Source of the DNA: Niabella soli DSM 19437
Lineage (GTDB): Bacteria; Bacteroidota; Bacteroidia; Chitinophagales; Chitinophagaceae
Assembly (NCBI RefSeq): GCF_000243115.2
Contig: NZ_CP007035.1
Coordinates: 1,612,001 to 1,676,000 of the forward strand
Direction: 5' to 3'
Length of the DNA stretch: 64,000 nucleotides
In this document: positions 35,029 through 42,734 of the stretch, piece after piece
Layout: each line of letters opens with the position of its first letter
Position numbering within the stretch: position 1 is the stretch's first letter
Program-made: the position numbers and the translations under genes
The notes under the pieces: model-generated
The model's input: only the letters and a program-made list of their open reading frames with translations
Database searches by the model: none
Told to the model about the DNA's origin: nothing

Positions 35029-35044
35029 CAATAAAAATTTGTTC

Positions 35045-35335
35045 ATGAGTCAGGTAATTGAAGAAAAGATCAAACAGATCCAGGAAAAATTGATACAGCT
35101 TTGCCGCAGGAATGCCGCCATCGAAAAAGAGAACAGCCTGTTAAAAGAAGCCCTGGAAGAGCAAAAAACAGCCGCAGCCAATGCGCAGACAAATATGGAA
35201 GCCATGCAGCAACAACTGGATATTGCCCGCTACGGCAACAGCGAAATGAATCCGACTGAGCGAAAGGCTTTTGAGAAAAGAATCAATACCTACCTGAAAG
35301 AGATTGATAAATGCATTGCGTTATTGAGTGTATAA
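35045..35335 (+). CDS. Small coiled-coil protein between pheT and zapA
   Basis: 96 residues, all helical. It has heptad-like leucines in IEEKIKQIQEKLIQLCRR, then IEKENSLLKEALEEQ, then a Gln/Ala-rich part and a second short helix (NPTERKAFEKRINTYLKEI). ATG at 35045 is used; the earlier in-frame start at 35039 is a TTG. Genes of this size and kind stand before zapA in many Bacteroidota. By size, coiled-coil nature and position it could be a ZapB-like partner of ZapA or FtsZ, but that is inference. Same operon as pheT and zapA. Confidence 0.85.
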   Translation: MSQVIEEKIKQIQEKLIQLCRRNAAIEKENSLLKEALEEQKTAAANAQTNMEAMQQQLDIARYGNSEMNPTERKAFEKRINTYLKEIDKCIALLSV

Positions 35336-35347
35336 TTAAAAAAAATT

Positions 35348-35641
35348 ATGTCCGACAACCTGATACCCGCCAATATAATGATTGCCGACAGGCATTTCCG
35401 TATAAGAGTAGAGCCTGCAGATGAAGAAACCGTCCGGCACTCCATCAAGATCATCAATGATAAAGTGATGGAGTTTAAAAAAATGTTCCCGGGAAAAGAT
35501 ATGCAGGACTATGTGTCCATGGTATTGATATGGTTTGCTACCGAGTTTAAGGCTGAAGGCGTTTCTTCTATTGACACGGAAGCCGTCATGGGTAAACTGA
35601 AGCAGTTGGAAGCCATACTCGATAGTGAGCTGGGGGAATAA
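35348..35641 (+). CDS. zapA: ZapA-like cell-division protein
   Basis: 97 residues. The N-terminal beta-hairpin globular head, IPANIMIADRHFRIRVEPADE (about 6-26), is followed by VRHSIKIINDKVMEFKKMF and a C-terminal coiled-coil helix (MGKLKQLEAILDSEL). ZapA bundles FtsZ protofilaments in the Z ring. The length and order of parts match the family. It directly follows the coiled-coil gene (12 bases). The stop is immediately followed by the word repeats at 35650-35785, where many Bacteroidota have a 6S RNA gene or rny. Neither is seen here. Confidence 0.9.
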   Translation: MSDNLIPANIMIADRHFRIRVEPADEETVRHSIKIINDKVMEFKKMFPGKDMQDYVSMVLIWFATEFKAEGVSSIDTEAVMGKLKQLEAILDSELGE

Positions 35642-35649
35642 GTATTTTT

Positions 35650-35785
35650 GCCACTAAGACACGAAGACACTAAGATTTTTACTCTTAATGCCATAGTGCC
35701 TTTGTGGTCTATTTTTTATTTTGTCACTAAGACACATGGGCACTAAGGACTTTTTACTCTTCGTGCCGTAGTGCCTTCGTGGCCT
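35650..35785. repeat. Two copies of the CACTAAGACACGAAG / CTTCGTGCC inverted word unit (right of GxxExxY gene)
   Basis: Unit one: GCCACTAAGACACGAAGACA (from 35650), then ATGCCATAGTGCCTTTGTGG (to about 35707). Unit two: TCACTAAGACACATGGGCAC (from about 35734), then TTCGTGCCGTAGTGCCTTCG (to about 35780). Each unit is an inverted repeat that could form a long hairpin. A third unit lies on the other side of the GxxExxY gene (36245-36303). Confidence 0.7.
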
Positions 35786-35802
35786 ATTTTTTGCCTGTTC
35801 AG

Positions 35803-36195
35803 CTAATTCCTGAATCTTCTTATACCCTTTTTAATCAGGGGAATGTTAAAGTTAATAAGATACCCAAGTTCCAGCCCTGTCAATTTTAAATGGCTGATAA
35901 TTTGAGCTTCCCATACAGGATTAACCAGTTCAACGGATTTTATCTCTACTACAACAAAATCGTCTACCAATAAATCTAATCGCAGACCTTCGTCAAATTG
36001 GATGCCATCGTATTCTATAGGAACGTCAACCTGCCTCCTTACCTTAAATCCCGCCTTGCGAAGCTCGTGCGCCATACATATTTCATATATTTTTCCCAAC
36101 AGGCCAGGCCCCAGTGCTTTATGTATTTTAAAAGCGGCGTTTACAATAGCACTACCGATTTGCTCCTGTTTTTCAGATAAGTCTTTGTATAGCAT
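35803..36195 (-). CDS. GxxExxY protein, PD-(D/E)XK-nuclease-like fold
   Basis: 130 residues. Family marks: IVNAAFKIHKALGPG (17-31), HELRKAGFKVRRQV (43-56), the nuclease-like pattern RLDLLVDDFVVVEIK with Asp74, Glu84 and Lys86, and HLKLTGLELGYLINFN (102-117). The name-giving motif GxxExxY reads GLLGKIY here. Glu is replaced by Gly34 (codon GGA, one transition from GAA). ATG at 36195 fits the family; longer forms read into the repeats. Function is unknown in the family, and nuclease activity is suggested only by fold. It is bracketed on both sides by CACTAAGACACGAAG word units, like homologues I recall in other phyla. Confidence 0.9.
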   Translation of the reverse strand: MLYKDLSEKQEQIGSAIVNAAFKIHKALGPGLLGKIYEICMAHELRKAGFKVRRQVDVPIEYDGIQFDEGLRLDLLVDDFVVVEIKSVELVNPVWEAQIISHLKLTGLELGYLINFNIPLIKKGIRRFRN

Positions 36196-36213
36196 ACCTA
36201 CTAAGGTTTCTAT

Positions 36214-36354
36214 TCTTCGTGCCGCGATGCCACGGTGCCTTTTTGCCATAAGACACGAAGACACTAAGGTTTTTTCTCTTCGTGCCTTAGTGCCTTCGTG
36301 GCCTCCTTTTTGCCGCCAAGCTCTTCTTTTTTGTGGCTTTGTGCCTCCGTAGTC
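36214..36354. repeat. CTTCGTGCC / CACTAAGACACGAAG word units (left of GxxExxY gene)
   Basis: It contains CTTCGTGCCGCGATGCCACG (36216-36235). A complete inverted unit from GCCATAAGACACGAAGACAC to GTGCCTTAGTGCCTTCGTGG lies at 36245-36303. A decayed end, TTGTGGCTTTGTGCCTCCG, follows (36331-36349). It borders the phosphoglucomutase gene. Confidence 0.7.
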
Positions 36355-36367
36355 TAAATTTTTCCAG

Positions 36368-38095
36368 TTACTGCAACTGCATCGCCGCGATAATACCATC
36401 TATTTTTGCATCCAGCTTTTTATCGGTTGCATCAAATTCGGCCCCACTGCTCAGTTGTTCCCTTACGCTAAAATAGAATTTTATCTTAGGTTCGGTACCA
36501 CTGGGGCGGGCTGAAATCAGGCTCCCGTCTTCCAGCCGGAATTGCAGGACGTTTGATTTCGGCAACAGGATGTCTGTAGCTTCCCCGGTATGAGGGTCGG
36601 TGGATTTACTGCTTTGATAATCCAGCACCCGCACCACTTTAGAACCATTAATTTCTTTGGGAAGATTGTCCCGGTACTGCTGCATCATAGCAGCGATCTG
36701 CTGTTGCCCGTCCATTCCCTTTTTGGTAATGGAGATCAGCTTTTCCTTATAGAACCCGAATTTGATATACAGTTCTATCAATTTATCAAACAGGGTTTTG
36801 CCTTTGTTTTTTTCATAAGCCGCCATTTCGCAAAGCAGGGCAACCGCGCTCACCGCATCCTTATCGCGGATCTTGTCTCCTATCATCAAACCAAAGCTTT
36901 CCTCCCCCCCTATGATATAGGTTTCTTTTCCCTCTTTTTCGCGGATGAGCTCGGCGATCCATTTAAATCCGGTTAGTACGCGATAGCAGTTCACCCCGTA
37001 TCCTTTTGCCAGCTCATCGGCCATGCCGGTAGTAACAATAGTAGTAATGATCATATCATTCGCCTGCGCAATACCTTTTTCTTTCCTTGCTTCCAGCAGA
37101 TAGTTAAAGGCAAGCACGGCGGTCTGATTGCCATTCATCAGCACCCATTCGCCATGATTATTTTTAACGCCGATACCCACCCGGTCGGCATCCGGATCCG
37201 TACCCAGCAAAATATCCGCATCCAGTGCCTTGGCTTTTTGCAAGCCAATACTCATGGTTTCCTTTTCCTCGGGATTGGGGTACTCCACCGTTGGAAAGTT
37301 TCCGTCCGGAGTTTTTTGTTCTTCTACAATAGTAACATTCTTAAATCCGAACCGTTCCAGCACCAGTGGCACCAGGGTAATACCCGTTCCGTGAATGGGC
37401 GTGTATACAATTTTAAGATCACTTTGCTTTTCGATTACCTCCGGGAATACGCTGAGGCCTTTTACCATTTCAATATATTGTTCATCTATATCTTTTCCGA
37501 TAATGGTAATATTCTCATCCTGGCCGGTCCATTTTACATCATCCACTGATGCAATTTTTTCCACTTCTTTGATCACGTTTTTATCATGCGGAGGCACTAA
37601 CTGACCGCCATCATTCCAGTAAGCTTTGTAGCCATTATACTCTTTTGGATTGTGTGAAGCAGTACACACTACGCCACCCTGGCATTTCAAGGTGCGGATG
37701 GCGAACGAAAGCTCAGGTGTGGGCCGCAACGCTTCAAAAAGGAACACTTTTATGCCATTAGCGGCAAAAACATGGGCCGTTGTTTCCGCAAAAAAGCGAC
37801 TGTTATTCCGGCTATCATGTGCAATAGCTACCCGCACTTCTGTACCGGGAAAAGATTGTATTAAATAATTGGCATAGCCCTGCGTAGCCATGCCCACGGT
37901 ATATTTGTTCATCCGGTTGGTTCCCACGCCCATAATCCCACGCAGCCCGCCGGTGCCGAATTCCAGGTTCTGATAAAAAGCGTCCTCCAATTGTTTGGGG
38001 TCGTTTTTTTCCAGTTGTTTAATAGTATCTTTTGTTTCGGGATCATAATTGCCCTGCAACCACTGATCTACTTTTTGCTGAATAGCACTATCCAT
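36368..38095 (-). CDS. Phosphoglucomutase/phosphomannomutase
   Basis: 575 residues of the alpha-D-phosphohexomutase family. Catalytic phosphoserine Ser147 in VVCTASHNPKEYNGYK, Mg site GTDPDADRVG (about 298-307), sugar-binding GGEESFG (about 397-403) and phosphate-binding loop RPSGTEPKIK (about 537-546). FGTGGLRG at 46-53 is typical of the PgcA-like group in Bacteroidota and Bacillus. It converts glucose-1-phosphate and glucose-6-phosphate (or the mannose pair), giving precursors for glycan synthesis. Complete, ATG at 38095. The preference for glucose or mannose cannot be set from the sequence. Confidence 0.94.
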   Translation of the reverse strand: MDSAIQQKVDQWLQGNYDPETKDTIKQLEKNDPKQLEDAFYQNLEFGTGGLRGIMGVGTNRMNKYTVGMATQGYANYLIQSFPGTEVRVAIAHDSRNNSRFFAETTAHVFAANGIKVFLFEALRPTPELSFAIRTLKCQGGVVCTASHNPKEYNGYKAYWNDGGQLVPPHDKNVIKEVEKIASVDDVKWTGQDENITIIGKDIDEQYIEMVKGLSVFPEVIEKQSDLKIVYTPIHGTGITLVPLVLERFGFKNVTIVEEQKTPDGNFPTVEYPNPEEKETMSIGLQKAKALDADILLGTDPDADRVGIGVKNNHGEWVLMNGNQTAVLAFNYLLEARKEKGIAQANDMIITTIVTTGMADELAKGYGVNCYRVLTGFKWIAELIREKEGKETYIIGGEESFGLMIGDKIRDKDAVSAVALLCEMAAYEKNKGKTLFDKLIELYIKFGFYKEKLISITKKGMDGQQQIAAMMQQYRDNLPKEINGSKVVRVLDYQSSKSTDPHTGEATDILLPKSNVLQFRLEDGSLISARPSGTEPKIKFYFSVREQLSSGAEFDATDKKLDAKIDGIIAAMQLQ

Positions 38096-38177
38096 AATCG
38101 TTAATTTTTACAGGCCTGAAGATACCTATAATAATTTCCAATCGGAAAATTTAACGGGATTTTTTTACAGCCATTGG

Positions 38178-38262
38178 TATGCTTAACGCGGAACGCTCAA
38201 TGCTGAACGCCCGATGCTGAATGTGAAACATCAAACATCAGACATCGAACATCATCCATCAG
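38178..38262. repeat. AACGC and ACATC word repeats
   Basis: Two word families side by side: TGCTTAACGCGGAACGCTCA, then TGCTGAACGCCCGATGCTGA (38178-38222), and ACATCAAACATCAGACATCG, then ACATCATCCATCAG (38228-38262), with a period of about ten bases. It runs up to the stop codon of the EamA gene (38259). Confidence 0.6.
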
Positions 38263-39239
38263 TTATCGACCAGCTCTTTACAAACCGGCATACGATCCGC
38301 TTCGGGCTCCTGGCGCTGTGCCTGTTTCTTCTCGCGCTCCTTTTTGGCAAGGTTGATACAGAGCACGCTTCCCAATATAATGGCCAGCCCGGTCAGTTGC
38401 AGCCGGGTCAAATGATCCCCATTAATAAAAACGCCCAGTAAAACCGCCACCAACGGATTTACATATGCATAGCTGCTCACCTGCGCCGCGCTCCGGGCGC
38501 TTAGCAAAAACACATAGGCGCTATAGCCGACAATAGACCCCATAATGATCAGGTAAATTAAGGCACCCCATGCTTCGCCGGGGATAGCGCCCCAGTTTGT
38601 TTTTTCAATACTCCCGTCGGCAAATCCGATTATAAAAAATACGATGCCCGCCGAAAAGATCTGCCATGCCGAGTTTACGGACGGGGATACTCCTTTAACC
38701 TTATATTTTGAATACAGCGAACCTACCACCCAACCGATGTTGCCGATAAAGATCGCCAGGATGGGCACTAAAGTATTCGTACTGCCATCGCTTGTCAGCT
38801 TTTCATAGAACAATGCGATCACCCCCAACAGCCCGATGAACACCCCAAGCAGGGTAAACCGGTTGGTAAAATTCTCCGTCCAGTTCGGCTTATCAAAAAC
38901 CAGGAACCATATAGGGGCCGAAGCCAGGAAAATAGCAACAAAGGAACTATGCAGGTATTGTTCTGCCCAGATAACGGCGCCGTTGCCTACAAATAACATC
39001 AGTATACCGCTGATCACCGAATGAAGGATCGCCTTCCGGTTCCATACCCGCTCGCCTTTAGCGGCCACCCATACCAGCATCATAACGCCTGCTGTCACAA
39101 AACGTAATCCGCCTAAAAGCATCGGTGGAATATATTTCACCCCGCGTTCGATAAAAAAGTAGGTTGATCCCCATATAATATATACCGCCGCAAATGCCAG
39201 TATGACCATTAATGCGGACGGAGCTTTTTGCTGATTCAT
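38259..39239 (-). CDS. EamA-family (DMT) transporter
   Basis: 326 residues with ten predicted membrane helices in two repeated EamA units (about 8-145 and 158-300). Typical segments are YIIWGSTYFFIERGVKYIPP at the start and PLVAVLLGVFINGDHLTRLQ in the last third. A basic, charged cytoplasmic tail follows (LAKKEREKKQAQRQEPEADR). Family members export amino acids and related metabolites. It follows the Lrp-type regulator gene directly. The ATG at 39239 begins five bases after the regulator's TAA, so the pair is one operon, and an amino acid as substrate is plausible. It ends within a word-repeat array. Confidence 0.9.
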   Translation of the reverse strand: MNQQKAPSALMVILAFAAVYIIWGSTYFFIERGVKYIPPMLLGGLRFVTAGVMMLVWVAAKGERVWNRKAILHSVISGILMLFVGNGAVIWAEQYLHSSFVAIFLASAPIWFLVFDKPNWTENFTNRFTLLGVFIGLLGVIALFYEKLTSDGSTNTLVPILAIFIGNIGWVVGSLYSKYKVKGVSPSVNSAWQIFSAGIVFFIIGFADGSIEKTNWGAIPGEAWGALIYLIIMGSIVGYSAYVFLLSARSAAQVSSYAYVNPLVAVLLGVFINGDHLTRLQLTGLAIILGSVLCINLAKKEREKKQAQRQEPEADRMPVCKELVDN

Positions 39240-39243
39240 TTTA

Positions 39244-39714
39244 TTATTCAATTGAAATATGAGCAGATTCTTTTACGGTCTCCAATACAATGGTAGTGCG
39301 CATGGAAACGATATTGGATATTTTACTGAATCTCGATCGCTTCAGCTCCATCAGTTCCAATGGCCCCGAAAGCCGCGCTTTTACCAGGTAACAATCCTCC
39401 CCTGCAATATGATGTACTTCCATCACCTGAGGAATCGCCGCCAGCGCCCGTGCCGATTTATCATTCGCAAAACTGTCTTTCGTCTTTATAAAAATGAAGA
39501 CCAGCAGCTCCTTGTCTATCGTCAGCGGGTCAATAGCCGCAGAATAGCCCCGGATCACTCCTTTTTCCTCCAGTTTCCTTACCCGTTCCAACATCGCCGA
39601 CGGCGCCATTTTGAGTTGATTGGCCAATGCTACATTGGTGATGCGGGCATCCTCCTGCAACAGCCGCAGAATACTCAAGTCCGTTTCATCCAAGTTAATT
39701 TCCAGCTTCTTCAT
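39244..39714 (-). CDS. Lrp/AsnC-family transcriptional regulator
   Basis: 156 residues. N-terminal winged HTH (ILRLLQEDARITNVALANQ, then LKMAPSAMLERVRKLEEKGV, about 14-55) and C-terminal RAM ligand-binding domain (about 72-150, with VMEVHHIAGEDCYLVKAR). Such proteins form octamers and sense amino acids. It is co-transcribed with an EamA exporter, so the likely job is to induce export when an amino acid is in excess. The AT-rich palindromes just upstream (39726-39766) are probable own binding sites. Confidence 0.92.
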   Translation of the reverse strand: MKKLEINLDETDLSILRLLQEDARITNVALANQLKMAPSAMLERVRKLEEKGVIRGYSAAIDPLTIDKELLVFIFIKTKDSFANDKSARALAAIPQVMEVHHIAGEDCYLVKARLSGPLELMELKRSRFSKISNIVSMRTTIVLETVKESAHISIE

Positions 39715-39725
39715 ATCTCAAATTT

Positions 39726-39766
39726 AATATTATTCTGAATAAAAACAAAAAACAGAATATTATTCT
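39726..39766. promoter_or_regulatory. Palindromes upstream of the Lrp-type gene
   Basis: AATATTATTCTGAAT (39726-39740) and CAGAATATTATTCT (39753-39766). The second holds the exact inverted repeat AGAAT-ATT-ATTCT, and ATTCTG/CAGAAT also pair across 27 bases. They lie 12-52 bases before the regulator start codon, fitting autoregulation by an Lrp-type protein. Confidence 0.5.
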
Positions 39767-39876
39767 TTAAATAAAGTATAATAAGATTTAAAATTCTGAA
39801 TCATCCGACACTATACGCCTTCTCCGCGGATCTGTTAAACCTTTTTATGTTGCATCAAACTTTGAGTGTTTCTTTT

Positions 39877-39884
39877 ATTTTTGC
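39877..39884 (+). promoter_or_regulatory. -7 box of the glutamine cyclotransferase gene
   Basis: TATTTTTG matches TAnnTTTG fully. A possible -33 element (GTTG) lies about 23 bases upstream. Transcription would start near 39890. Confidence 0.45.
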
Positions 39885-39911
39885 ACAGCCGCAATGGGCG
39901 CCTATTTAAAT

Positions 39912-40745
39912 ATGACAAGAAGATTTTATTCTGCACTTATCGTTGCAGCAACGTTTGCAGCATCCTGTAATAATAATGGCAATAACGATAACACTACACC
40001 GGAGGTGGATGCGCCTAAGGCGAACGCGGTAAAAAATATCGGGTTCTCCATCATTAAGACCTACCCGCACGATACCACCTCCTACACCCAGGGACTTTTG
40101 GTTTATAAAGGCAAAATGTATGAAGGCACCGGTGGTGATGACTCCAGTGTGGTGAGCAGCAAGTTATCCCGGCTACTGGAAACGGATGTAACTACGGGAA
40201 AAACACTGAAGGCGCTGGACATTGGTAAAAAGTATTTTGGAGAGGGCATTACCATTTTAAATGATACGATCTACCAGCTGACCTGGACCGAGCATACGGT
40301 TTTTGTATACGACATGAATTTCAAAAAAATAAAGGAATTTCCGCTGAATACCGAAGGCTGGGGCCTTACCAATAACGGGAAGGAACTCATTGCGAGTGAT
40401 GGCGTCACCAGTAACCTGTATTTTTACGATCCGCACACCTTCCAACTGCTGAGAACCCAATCCGTGAGCATGAACGGCGATTTGATCAATAACATTAATG
40501 AGCTGGAATTTATTGACGGGTTTGTCTACGCTAATATTTACACCACACCCTACATTGTCAAAATTGATCCCGCCAGCGGGCAGGTGGTTGGGCGTATTGA
40601 TATAACACAGATCTGGGACCGCATCAAGCAAGTTGATCCTGACGCAGATGTTCCCAATGGGATTGCTTACGATCCGGATACAAAGAAAATTTACGTTACG
40701 GGCAAGAAATGGCCGGAATTGTACGAAGTGCAGTTTGGGAATTAG
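39912..40745 (+). CDS. Glutaminyl-peptide cyclotransferase, lipoprotein
   Basis: 277 residues. Lipoprotein signal MTRRFYSALIVAATFAASC with lipobox AASC. The mature protein is a five-bladed-propeller glutamine cyclotransferase of the plant/bacterial type: FSIIKTYPHDTTSYTQGLL, YEGTGGDDSS, GLTNNGKELIASDG, ELEFIDGFVYAN and PNGIAYDP all match the family. It converts N-terminal Gln of secreted peptides to pyroglutamate. An in-frame ATG at 39894 would add six residues. The later start is preferred because it leaves a normal leader after the promoter at 39877-39884. Single-gene unit. Confidence 0.92.
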   Translation: MTRRFYSALIVAATFAASCNNNGNNDNTTPEVDAPKANAVKNIGFSIIKTYPHDTTSYTQGLLVYKGKMYEGTGGDDSSVVSSKLSRLLETDVTTGKTLKALDIGKKYFGEGITILNDTIYQLTWTEHTVFVYDMNFKKIKEFPLNTEGWGLTNNGKELIASDGVTSNLYFYDPHTFQLLRTQSVSMNGDLINNINELEFIDGFVYANIYTTPYIVKIDPASGQVVGRIDITQIWDRIKQVDPDADVPNGIAYDPDTKKIYVTGKKWPELYEVQFGN

Positions 40746-41193
40746 GGAAAAGCATGGCTACAAGTCGTCGATTTTCGTTGCACAAAGTATTAATGTGATC
40801 CAATCCGTAAAGGAATGCTCCTGTTTAAGCTAAACGCATCTAAATTTTAGGGCCATTGGCTCGTTCTGTTTTGTAATGCCGTACTTTAGCGCAGCAACGT
40901 ATACGAAGTGATCGGCGGAGTGCCATCGGCACCGTGTATTATGAGCCGAACCTATGGTTCTCCATCCTTCTGAGCAGCCCGTTAAACGGGTTGAAACCCG
41001 TTTTTGAAAAATCTTTTCGAGGCAATGCCTCTCCCCTTCTAATTTAGATGGGCTTGTTCTGTGCTCCTATTTGTCAATGATTAGCATTATCTCTGTGCAG
41101 TCTAATTCCTATTAGTCCCTGAAGCAATTCAAACCAGTGGGTTTCGTTTTTTATATACGCTCTCCGCTCAGCGAGACTTGCAGTCTCGCTTCA
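40746..41193. other. Intergenic region with a chain of small hairpins
   Basis: No gene supported. Small palindromes follow one another: GTGCCATCGGCAC (about 40920-40932), CCCGTTAAACGGG (near 40979-40991), GAGGCAATGCCTC (near 41019-41031) and AGCGAGACTTGCAGTCTCGCT (a 9-base-pair stem, 41170-41190). The last lies just past the methyltransferase stop codon and may end its transcript. The chain resembles that at 57551-58102, so it is probably a dispersed multi-hairpin repeat. Confidence 0.5.
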
Positions 41194-42105
41194 TTATTCT
41201 ATCGCCTCAGGCGATAACTGGATCACGTAGATCACAGAGCTGCAGGCTTTCGCATTGCCGATGGCGTTAATGTTTGAAGAAAGTCCGTGCAGGCCTGAAC
41301 TGACGTATTGGGTTTTCCCGGATTTATATTTGCTGCTCAGCATATCTACATAGAAACTATCGAACCACATGGGTAAGTACGTTGCAATCTGCAAGCCATG
41401 CATTGCCATTAATGTCTCCATCGCTTTTGGCGAAAAATGATACAGATGCCGGGGCACATCGTATGCCGCCCAATACTGCTGGTAGGCTGTTGCATCTTTA
41501 CTCGTATAGTTGGGCACCGCAATGAATAACACCCCGTCCGTTTTTAAGCACTTTCTCAGTTGCGCCACATATGCCTGCAGTTCATGCACATGCTCCAGCA
41601 CATGCCACAGCGTAATGGCATCATAAAAATTTTCCGGCTGTTGGTACAGTTCATGTGCCGGGGCAACCTCCAGTCCGTAAAGGGTTTTAGCCATCGCGCG
41701 GGCATCAGCATCGGGCTCTAGTCCTGCTACCTGCCAGCTTTCCCCCCTCATTGTGTTTAAGAAAGTGCCCGTACCACAACCCAGGTCCAATAAATGCCCG
41801 GTCTTTTCCCGGGTAAATTTTTTTATGATCCCGGCCTTTTGTTTCATCGTGCGGGTACGAACGGCCTGGTACAATTTACTGATGATCCCCTTGCTGGTAT
41901 TAGTATGAGAAATATAGTCCTCCGATTTATAATAAGGACCGATGGACTCCTGGTCCGGAACATCCTGGGTAAACCGCAGGCTACAACGATCACATTCGGC
42001 AACAGCAAACACTTCGCCGCTTACGGTGTAATCTTTTACATTAAAAACGCTATGCTGCTGTCCGGAACCACAAACCGGGCAGTTCGAATAATGAATGGTA
42101 GGCAT
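41194..42105 (-). CDS. SAM-dependent methyltransferase with zinc ribbon
   Basis: 303 residues. The N-terminal zinc-binding part has Cys9, Cys12, Cys38 and Cys41 (CPVC ... CDRC). The class I methyltransferase domain (about 95-205) has motif I LLDLGCGTGTF, the acidic end of strand 2 (GLEPD), and motif VLEHVHEL. The build matches the methyltransferases with N-terminal Cys pairs found in glycan loci and others, whose substrate is often a sugar or lipid. The substrate here is unknown. It is 9 bases downstream of the Fe-S carrier gene and so is in one operon with it. Confidence 0.9.
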   Translation of the reverse strand: MPTIHYSNCPVCGSGQQHSVFNVKDYTVSGEVFAVAECDRCSLRFTQDVPDQESIGPYYKSEDYISHTNTSKGIISKLYQAVRTRTMKQKAGIIKKFTREKTGHLLDLGCGTGTFLNTMRGESWQVAGLEPDADARAMAKTLYGLEVAPAHELYQQPENFYDAITLWHVLEHVHELQAYVAQLRKCLKTDGVLFIAVPNYTSKDATAYQQYWAAYDVPRHLYHFSPKAMETLMAMHGLQIATYLPMWFDSFYVDMLSSKYKSGKTQYVSSGLHGLSSNINAIGNAKACSSVIYVIQLSPEAIE

Positions 42106-42114
42106 GCGCGAATT

Positions 42115-42462
42115 TTAAACAGCGAAACTGGTGCCGCATCCGCAGGTGCTGGAAGCGTTGGGGTTAGCAAAAGTGAATCCACGGTTATCCAAACCTTCCG
42201 ACCAGTCAATTTCCATCCCGGCCAGGTACATTTCATGCGCTTTATTGATAATACAGGGAATCCCTTCTATCTCAAAAAATTTATCGTTATCTTCTTTTTT
42301 GTCAAATCCCAGCATGTAGCTCAACCCCGAACATCCGCCTCCTTTTACACCTACGCGTAAAAACTGTTCCGGATCAAAATCCGGAGCGCTCATCAGTCTT
42401 TTCACCTCTTTAATGGCGCCACTGGTCAAAACTACCGGTGCCGTTACTGCAACATTTTCCAT
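42115..42462 (-). CDS. A-type iron-sulfur carrier (IscA/SufA/ErpA family)
   Basis: 115 residues. The three ligand cysteines are Cys44 (GGGCSGLSY), Cys107 and Cys109 (STCGCGTSF). The HesB-like core LDNRGFTFANPNA is present. The protein carries Fe-S clusters or iron to target enzymes. Which of the A-type proteins it is cannot be decided from sequence alone. The -7-like box TAATTTTG on the minus strand (42473-42466) is only three bases from the ATG, so the transcript may be nearly leaderless. It shares its transcript with the methyltransferase gene. Confidence 0.93.
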   Translation of the reverse strand: MENVAVTAPVVLTSGAIKEVKRLMSAPDFDPEQFLRVGVKGGGCSGLSYMLGFDKKEDNDKFFEIEGIPCIINKAHEMYLAGMEIDWSEGLDNRGFTFANPNASSTCGCGTSFAV

Positions 42463-42491
42463 TTTGCAAAATTAATCAATTTATGATGAAT

Positions 42492-42605
42492 TGCCACAGA
42501 AGCACTGAAACACAGCTCTTTTTACAGGTGCCCCTTACCGTATATGAGGCTTCAATAGCGCATTTATCTGATCATAACCCTCAGGCCCTCAGTGTTTCAG
42601 TAGCT
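42492..42605. repeat. Inverted pair of GCACTGAAACACAG words without a gene
   Basis: Left arm TGCCACAGAAGCACTGAAAC, then ACAGC (42492-42516); right arm CCTCAGTGTTTCAGTAGC (about 42587-42604). The arms are imperfect inverses. The 70 bases between them hold no gene. It looks like an empty or decayed cassette of the kind that brackets the GxxExxY gene. Confidence 0.5.
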
Positions 42606-42685
42606 AACAACAAATATTATTTAGCATTACTGCAACATTTTTACAATTGTAATGTTAGTGTAAAAGATCCCATTTTTTGACGTAA

Positions 42686-42718
42686 TTTTGCCTGCCCGTT
42701 CGGTTCAGGCGGGCAAAA
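42686..42718 (+). promoter_or_regulatory. Hairpin at the promoter/leader of ccmE
   Basis: Left arm TTTTGCCTGCC (42686-42696) pairs with GGCGGGCAAAA (42708-42718) over 11 base pairs with one G-U. The left arm overlaps a -7-like box TAATTTTG (42683-42690), so the structure lies at the transcription start. It could influence expression of the ccmE-ccmF pair. Confidence 0.45.
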
Positions 42719-42734
42719 ATTTTAAACTCCGGTA

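Noticed and set aside
35642-35802. 6S RNA gene after zapA
   Set aside because: In many Bacteroidota ssrS follows zapA, but this stretch consists of CACTAAGACACGAAG word units and shows no 6S-like open bubble with closing stems.
35803-36399. Longer form of the GxxExxY protein (198 residues)
   Set aside because: The additional N-terminal residues are translated from the CACTAAGACACGAAG repeat and are rich in Arg and Lys without family similarity. ATG at 36195 gives the normal family length.
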